This document shows positions 59,430-64,000 of a stretch of DNA of 64,000 nt, piece by piece (within the stretch, counting starts at the first letter, position 1; the number at the start of each line of letters is the position of its first letter). Position numbers and translations under genes: made by a program. Source of the stretch: Maridesulfovibrio sp050916235 (GTDB lineage: Bacteria > Desulfobacterota > Desulfovibrionia > Desulfovibrionales > Desulfovibrionaceae); contig NZ_CP104854.1 in the NCBI RefSeq assembly GCF_050916235.1, positions 744,001-808,000 of the forward strand, given 5' to 3'. The notes under the pieces were generated by a model that was not told the origin of the DNA, made no database searches, and saw only the letters and a program-made list of their open reading frames with translations.

Positions 59430-61243
59430 TGAGTCCTCTCCTCAAACTTCAGATGTGGACCGATCTGGTCCGCTCTTATCGTAATATCAGCCATTTCAGA
59501 TGGCTGTTGCTTGGAATACTTGTCGGTATCATTTCCGGCATCGTCGCGGTCGCCTTCTTTGCCGCAGTTGAATTCGGCAAATTCATGTTTCTGAACCAGC
59601 TTGCAGGTCTTTCCCTGCCCGCTCCCGAAGGCGAAGAACTTTTCCACGGCATACCGGGCCAGTTGCGCACCTGGACTATTCCCATCTGTACCACTGCAGT
59701 CGGCCTGATTACCGGATGGCTTGTAAACCGCTACATTCCGGAAACAGTTTCCGGCGGAACTGACGGCACCGATGCTACCATCAGGTGCTTCCACCAGGGC
59801 GGCGGACTTATGCGCCCGCTCGTTCCCATAATCAAGGGGACCACCTCAGTGCTGACCATTGCTACTGGCGGCAGTGCCGGGCGTGAAGGCCCTATCACCC
59901 AGATGGGAGCCGGCATTGGTTCATGGCTGGCCCAGAAGCTGAAGCTTTCCGCCAAGGAACGGAGAATCCTGCTGCTGGCAGGTGCCGCAGGTGGACTCGG
60001 GGCTATTTTCCGTGCTCCGCTCGGGGGCGCGCTTACCGCCATCGAAGTAATCTACCGTGAAGATTTTGAGTCCGAGGCAATCCTGCCTTCGGTCATATCC
60101 TCGGTTGTGTCCTATTCCCTGTTCACATTTTTCTACGGGACCGAACCCATCTTCGGTATCCCCAGATTCGTTTTCCACGACCCGCGGGAACTGATTTTCT
60201 ATACCGCGCTGGCCCTTGCCTGTACACTGGCAGGCTGGATGTATATCCGCACCTTCCGGTTCATCAAGTACTCGGTTTTCTTCAAGATCAAAGACCGCGT
60301 CGGCCTCATGTGGGCCACAGGTCTCGGCGGGCTGCTCATGGGAACCATGGGCATGTTCTTCCCGCAGTTGCTTTCCGGCGGTTACGGCTGGCTGGAAATG
60401 GCCATCATGGGCGAACTGCCGATCATGATGATGGTAGCCATTGTAATCGGTAAAACCATCGCCACCTCCACTACCATCGGCTCCGGCATGTCCGGGGGGA
60501 TGTTCGCCCCGGCCCTGTTTGTCGGTGGAATGAGCGGCGGCATCATCGGTCAACTGGCAGGAAAATACTACCCGGACATCGTCACCCAGCCCGGAGGATA
60601 CGTGCTGGTAGGCATGGCCGCCTTCTTCGCCGGGGTCGCCAAGGCCCCCATCGGGCCGCTGATCATGGTCTGCGAACTGACACAGGGCTACGGCCTGCTC
60701 GCCCCGCTGATGCTGGCTTCGGCACTTTGTATCGTGCTCGGCAGAAGCTTCTCGCTTTATGAGAACCAGGTGGAAAGCAAATTCGACTCCCCCGCCCATA
60801 TCGAGGACAAGACCATCAACATCCTCGAAGGCCTGCACGTGGAAACCCACTACAAGCCCGGCCGGGTTACCACCCTTGAAGAGGGTACTACCCTGAAAGC
60901 ACTGACGGACATCATTGCCAACACCAACGAACTGTATTTCCCGGTCAAGAACTCAGACGGCGTTATCACCGGTATACTGACCATCCAGAACGTGCGTAAC
61001 CACCTCTTCAACCCGGACCTCTTCGATCTCATCCTGACCAAGGATCTGGCCACCAAACCGGCCACCCTCAAGAAAGATGACGACCTCTATACCGCCCTGC
61101 TGAAGTTTGTTGATACGGACTACGGACAGATCCCGGTTGTAAGTGAAGACGACCCCAACGAAATCATCGGGATCATCAACAGGGAGAACGTATTCCGGGC
61201 TTACGCTAAGGCCGTCAGGGAACTTCGCGAGGCAGCGGAGTAG
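59429..61243 (+). CDS. CLC chloride channel / antiporter with CBS domains
   Basis: A 604-residue CLC-family membrane protein of about eighteen helices (about 25-450), followed by two CBS domains (about 475-600). The selectivity motif GREGP (about 151-155) holds the gating glutamate used by antiporters and gated channels. The first motif is diverged: SGGTDGTDA in place of GSGIP. A third motif is GMFAPALF. CBS pairs usually bind adenine nucleotides. Translation is probably coupled to ribF through the TAATG overlap. Transport of chloride, fluoride or nitrate cannot be told apart from sequence. Confidence 0.92.
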   Translation: MSPLLKLQMWTDLVRSYRNISHFRWLLLGILVGIISGIVAVAFFAAVEFGKFMFLNQLAGLSLPAPEGEELFHGIPGQLRTWTIPICTTAVGLITGWLVNRYIPETVSGGTDGTDATIRCFHQGGGLMRPLVPIIKGTTSVLTIATGGSAGREGPITQMGAGIGSWLAQKLKLSAKERRILLLAGAAGGLGAIFRAPLGGALTAIEVIYREDFESEAILPSVISSVVSYSLFTFFYGTEPIFGIPRFVFHDPRELIFYTALALACTLAGWMYIRTFRFIKYSVFFKIKDRVGLMWATGLGGLLMGTMGMFFPQLLSGGYGWLEMAIMGELPIMMMVAIVIGKTIATSTTIGSGMSGGMFAPALFVGGMSGGIIGQLAGKYYPDIVTQPGGYVLVGMAAFFAGVAKAPIGPLIMVCELTQGYGLLAPLMLASALCIVLGRSFSLYENQVESKFDSPAHIEDKTINILEGLHVETHYKPGRVTTLEEGTTLKALTDIIANTNELYFPVKNSDGVITGILTIQNVRNHLFNPDLFDLILTKDLATKPATLKKDDDLYTALLKFVDTDYGQIPVVSEDDPNEIIGIINRENVFRAYAKAVRELREAAE

Positions 61244-61286
61244 GATGAATGACTGACTCAGGTCATCCTGAACTGATTTGACAGCG

Positions 61287-61340
61287 ATAATAAGGTCCCT
61301 CCTTCGACGTTTGTCGGGGGAGGGACCTTATTATTGACAA
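61287..61340. terminator. Strong terminator after the CLC gene
   Basis: A 16-base inverted repeat (61287-61302 with 61319-61334) has arms AT-rich at the outside and GC-rich inside, plus a further small stem in the loop. It closes the ribF-CLC unit and marks the left edge of the AT-rich insert. Confidence 0.88.
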
Positions 61341-61400
61341 GCATACACACAACATGCATCATTAAATATAAGTACAACCCAAAAATATAAGAGTGCATTT

Positions 61401-62384
61401 ATGACCAAATTTAGTTTCTTCTCCCTGTTTTGTAGCATCTTCATATTACTACTAACAACAGGATCGGTTTTAGCAGACAAGATCACAGGCGAAGGACTTG
61501 TTTGCTTGGGACAAATAAGATCAAAAGCTGAAGTAATTAAGTTAGCAAATATAGCGGCGGAAGAAGATGCATGTAGAAAAATTGGCATTTTAATAGATTC
61601 AAAGACAGAAATTAATAATGCTCTACTATCCAATGAGCAAATAACGTCACAATGTTCTCATAAGCTACAAAAGACTACAGTATTATCAGCAGACTGGGTT
61701 ATACATAAAACAGGATTATCCAGTTCTGACGATTGTTACAAAATTATTATTCAGTATTCTGTAGCCGAAGACATTAATTCGTATGAGAAAGATACTTCGA
61801 CCCTATTAAACTCTGAAGACAAAGGCCTTGTTTCGCATGAAAACTATGATTCTCCCCAATTTAACTTTGTAAATGTCAAAACACCAACAAAATACATATC
61901 TGTATCGGATAAAGAAATCACTCTCGAACAATGGCAAGAAACAGTAGGAAACATCCACTCTCCTTATGATGAGATATATCGCTACACAGACAAGGAGATA
62001 CCGATTGCATACTTATCCCCTAAGCTAATAAATTCTTTTTTAACTACACTAAGCAAAAAGCACAAAAAATCATTTAGATTGTTAAAGGAAAGTGAATGGG
62101 AAAGCATATGCAAATCAGGAACTGATGGACTCGATTTAAATAAAATTGCTCACTTCGAGATGAATCAGGTCCAAACTAGCACAGGAGTAACAAAAGATAA
62201 TAATGGCCTATATAATATCCTAGGAAATGTATGGGAAATAGTTTCTTCAGACACTAACGATTCGCTAATAATAAAAGGGGGTGGATATGGTAGTAATTCA
62301 GACACACTAAATTGCCTTAAGAAAGAAAAATTTCAACCAATCCCACCGAAGCCAAACATTGGCCTCAGAATAGTTCGCGAATAA
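61401..62384 (+). CDS. Secreted protein: LPP20/FlgT-like N domain and degenerate FGE/SUMF1-like C domain
   Basis: A 327-residue protein with a signal peptide (about 1-25, ending in SVLA). Residues about 27-125 resemble the LPP20 or FlgT-type domain (GEGLVCLGQ, then an alanine-rich helix with IAAEEDACRK). Residues about 165-327 match the formylglycine-generating-enzyme (SUMF1/EgtB, C-type-lectin-like) fold: VSDKEITLEQWQETVGN, SFRLLKESEWESICKSG, GLYNILGNVWEIV, IKGGGY and GLRIVRE. The two cysteines that make FGE catalytic are not both present, so enzyme activity is doubtful. Base composition is clearly AT-richer than neighbours, indicating recent acquisition. Partner gene follows 18 bases later. 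Confidence 0.75.
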   Translation: MTKFSFFSLFCSIFILLLTTGSVLADKITGEGLVCLGQIRSKAEVIKLANIAAEEDACRKIGILIDSKTEINNALLSNEQITSQCSHKLQKTTVLSADWVIHKTGLSSSDDCYKIIIQYSVAEDINSYEKDTSTLLNSEDKGLVSHENYDSPQFNFVNVKTPTKYISVSDKEITLEQWQETVGNIHSPYDEIYRYTDKEIPIAYLSPKLINSFLTTLSKKHKKSFRLLKESEWESICKSGTDGLDLNKIAHFEMNQVQTSTGVTKDNNGLYNILGNVWEIVSSDTNDSLIIKGGGYGSNSDTLNCLKKEKFQPIPPKPNIGLRIVRE

Positions 62385-62402
62385 ATAAACTTGGAGACAA
62401 CA

Positions 62403-62786
62403 ATGAAAAAAATTATACCAATTATTCTCATTCTCCTTCTAACTGCATGTGTAAAAAACTATACCGAAATAGATTCATCAGAGTATACAGAATGGATGGG
62501 GGGAGAAGAATATCAACTATACTTTGATTCACAATTAAAAAAACATTACTACCCAGTAGAAGTTGAAGGGAAAACAGACGGAAAATCAAACTATTTTAGA
62601 GCCATATTCAAAAAAATACCACGAGGCCCATATTTTATGTTCCGTAGTACCCACGGCTGTATCACTGAAGAATTTGAAGAAATAAATTCAAACACGCTCC
62701 TTCAAGGATACAAAAAAATATGGCACCAAGAATTTGAATCTACTTATGGCGATCGGCTGCATCAAGCAACATGGGTTAAACGATAA
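62403..62786 (+). CDS. Small lipoprotein in the AT-rich insert
   Basis: A 127-residue lipoprotein (LLLTAC, Cys16). The start ATG 62403 has GGAG six bases upstream; a TTG at 62391 opens the frame but is not the start. The mature part has a central basic stretch and aromatic residues (RGPYFMFRSTHGC). No family recognised. It lies 18 bases after the FGE-like gene, in the same AT-rich composition, so the two probably form one operon and were acquired together. Confidence 0.7.
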   Translation: MKKIIPIILILLLTACVKNYTEIDSSEYTEWMGGEEYQLYFDSQLKKHYYPVEVEGKTDGKSNYFRAIFKKIPRGPYFMFRSTHGCITEEFEEINSNTLLQGYKKIWHQEFESTYGDRLHQATWVKR

Positions 62787-62801
62787 CAAAAATTTATACC
62801 G

Positions 62802-62830
62802 AAGCCCCTCCAACTGAGGGGCTTTATCGT
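62802..62830 (+). terminator. Terminator of the AT-rich two-gene unit
   Basis: AAGCCCCTC (62802-62810) pairs with GAGGGGCTT (62816-62824) around a 5-base loop, followed by a short T-stretch. Confidence 0.75.
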
Positions 62831-62993
62831 TTCTTTCCCCCCTTGCCATCCCCCCCACAAGACTTATGTTCTGGTAATTCGAAATTCCCCGTCGGGACGG
62901 GCTTATTGCCAGACGGAACTTCAAACGCGAATAGCAATTGAACTCAATCTTCACGATGAAAAAGAAGATAAATAGATGAATCAGGAGATGAAA

Positions 62994-63533
62994 ATGGAAC
63001 TCAGAGGAACTACCATACTGGCCGTCAAAGACGACAAGGGCACTGCCATGATCGGTGACGGTCAGGTCACCATGGGGCAAGCCGTGGTGATGAAGCATTC
63101 CGCCGTGAAGGTGCGCACCCTTTATCATGACAAAGTCATGGCCGGATTCGCCGGAGCCACAGCAGACGCCTTCACCCTTTTCGAACGGTTTGAAAAGAAA
63201 CTCCAGACCTATGCAGGCAACCTTGTGCGCGCTGCAGTTGAAATGGCTACCGACTGGCGCACCGACAAATACCTGCGCAAGCTGGAAGCCATGATCATGG
63301 TAGCTGACGCTGAACATATCCTGATCATCAGCGGAAACGGAGATGTTATCGAACCCGACGACGGTGTCGCCGCAATCGGTTCCGGTGGTTCCTATGCCCT
63401 CTCCGCAGCACGCGCCCTGCTGCGCAACACTGATATGCCAGCAGCCGAAGTGGCCCGCAAGTCGATGGAAATCGCCAGTGAGATCTGCGTTTACACCAAC
63501 AGCAACTTCGTTCTCAAAACCCTTGAAAAATAA
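62994..63533 (+). CDS. hslV: ATP-dependent protease proteolytic subunit HslV
   Basis: HslV is the threonine-protease ring of the HslUV complex. The mature N-terminal threonine is Thr6 of MELRGTTILAV, so a five-residue propeptide would be removed after Gly5. Later signatures are GDGQVTMG, AGATADAFTLFERFE and IGSGGSYALSAA. The open frame starts at 62976, but ATG 62994 has AGGAG seven bases upstream and gives the usual length (179 residues). hslU follows 18 bases later on the same strand, the standard pair. Confidence 0.95.
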   Translation: MELRGTTILAVKDDKGTAMIGDGQVTMGQAVVMKHSAVKVRTLYHDKVMAGFAGATADAFTLFERFEKKLQTYAGNLVRAAVEMATDWRTDKYLRKLEAMIMVADAEHILIISGNGDVIEPDDGVAAIGSGGSYALSAARALLRNTDMPAAEVARKSMEIASEICVYTNSNFVLKTLEK

Positions 63534-63551
63534 TTCTGCAAAGGTTTCATA

Positions 63552-64000
63552 ATGAGTAATCTTACCCCCAGAGAAATCGTATCGGAACTTGATAAATTCA
63601 TCATCGGACAGGCGGATGCCAAGCGCATGGTCGCAATAGCCATGCGTAACCGCTGGCGCAGGCAGCAGCTTCCTCCGGAACTGCGCGATGAAATAGCACC
63701 CAAGAACATCATCATGATGGGCCCTACCGGGGTCGGTAAAACCGAAATTGCACGCCGTCTGGCCAAGCTGGCAGGCTGCCCCTTCTTCAAGGTCGAAGCC
63801 ACCAAGTTCACCGAAGTCGGCTACGTGGGCCGCGACGTTGAATCCATGGTCCGCGACCTCATGGAAATCGGCGTCAACCTTGTGCGCAAGGAAGAGATGG
63901 ACAAGGTCAAGGTCAAGGCGGAAAAGCACGCTGAAGACGCCCTGCTTGACATCCTGCTGCCCAACTCCAAACCGCAGTCATCGGGCATGGGCTTCTTCGG
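63552..64000 (+). CDS. hslU: ATPase subunit HslU (partial, cut by the window end)
   Basis: The first 149 codons of HslU, the AAA+ unfoldase that feeds proteins to HslV. Start ATG 63552 has AAGG eight bases upstream. It begins MSNLTPREIVSELDKFIIGQ, has the Walker A loop GPTGVGKT (57-64) and the EVGYVGRDVESMVRDL segment (about 88-103), the HslU pore-loop region. The coding frame is open to the last base (64000), so the rest lies outside. Confidence 0.95.
   Translation, partial: MSNLTPREIVSELDKFIIGQADAKRMVAIAMRNRWRRQQLPPELRDEIAPKNIIMMGPTGVGKTEIARRLAKLAGCPFFKVEATKFTEVGYVGRDVESMVRDLMEIGVNLVRKEEMDKVKVKAEKHAEDALLDILLPNSKPQSSGMGFF

Noticed and set aside
61401..62384. Diversity-generating retroelement target protein suggested by the FGE/C-type-lectin-like domain
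   Set aside because: No reverse transcriptase gene, template repeat or variable repeat was seen in the window.
62688..63929. A 413-codon frame on the minus strand opposite hslV and hslU
   Set aside because: It covers two well-conserved genes on the other strand and has no start signal; it is an antisense shadow.
1..64000. CRISPR array, insertion sequence or prophage
   Set aside because: No regularly spaced repeats, transposase or integrase motifs, or phage structural genes were found.

Overview
The window looks like chromosomal DNA of a Gram-negative, motile, hopanoid-producing deltaproteobacterium of the Desulfovibrionaceae, most likely a marine Desulfovibrio / Maridesulfovibrio type. Reasons are the CarD - rho - M48 protease - ribF order, the ispE - tRNA-Gln - prs - rplY - pth block, the hopanoid side-chain genes, the polar-flagellum motor genes, the many lipoproteins and the moderate GC content. 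The taxon is inferred from gene content and style; no search was run.

Layout. 0.1-3.6 kb: an acyltransferase-3 membrane protein and a Cache-domain chemoreceptor. 3.8-12.5 kb: a hopanoid locus, with hpnG (+) facing hpnH; a minus-strand run hpnO, hpnN, a PhnD-like periplasmic protein, a TPR lipoprotein and hpnH; and ispH divergent from hpnO. 12.7-17.5 kb: a TetR / membrane-fusion / RND efflux operon. 17.8-22.3 kb: an isochorismatase-family hydrolase, and a dipeptide-type binding lipoprotein coupled to a bifunctional (p)ppGpp synthetase/hydrolase. 22.5-28.4 kb: a SWIM-SNF2 helicase followed by a poorly characterised cluster with two diverged paralogues ending in PilZ-like domains, a small cysteine-containing protein and a lipoprotein. 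28.8-30.4 kb: amtB and a PII gene. 30.7-33.4 kb: a FIST-PAS-PP2C phosphatase preceded by a 21-codon micro-ORF. 33.7-41.1 kb, minus strand: ssb, an unknown gene, a two-domain biotinyl-like protein, an AccA-AccD fusion, a divergent biotin carboxylase, a PilZ protein, motB and motA. 41.2-48.9 kb: purine nucleoside phosphorylase, a FlgO-like lipoprotein, a small HTH protein, AsmA, a membrane protein, a MerR regulator, tRNA-Val, a TPR protein and an FkbM-type methyltransferase. 49.1-61.2 kb, plus strand: DegP protease, ispE, tRNA-Gln, prs, rplY, pth, carD, rho, a BepA-like protease, ribF and a CLC transporter. 61.4-62.8 kb: an AT-rich two-gene insert. 63.0 kb to the end: hslV and the start of hslU, cut by the window edge.

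How genes fit together. IspE and IspH are steps of the MEP isoprenoid pathway that feeds hopanoid synthesis. HpnH adds adenosine to the hopene, HpnG removes adenine, HpnO aminates the resulting side chain and HpnN exports the lipid. The PhnD-like protein and the TPR lipoprotein between hpnN and hpnH are good candidates for unrecognised parts of that export route. The acetyl-CoA carboxylase set (divergent biotin carboxylase, fused carboxyltransferase, tandem biotinyl-like protein) is unusual in architecture and sits beside the flagellar stator genes. The least explained parts are the 25.8-28.4 kb cluster, the 61.4-62.8 kb AT-rich insert and the leader of the FIST phosphatase gene. I saw no CRISPR array, IS element, prophage or replication origin.
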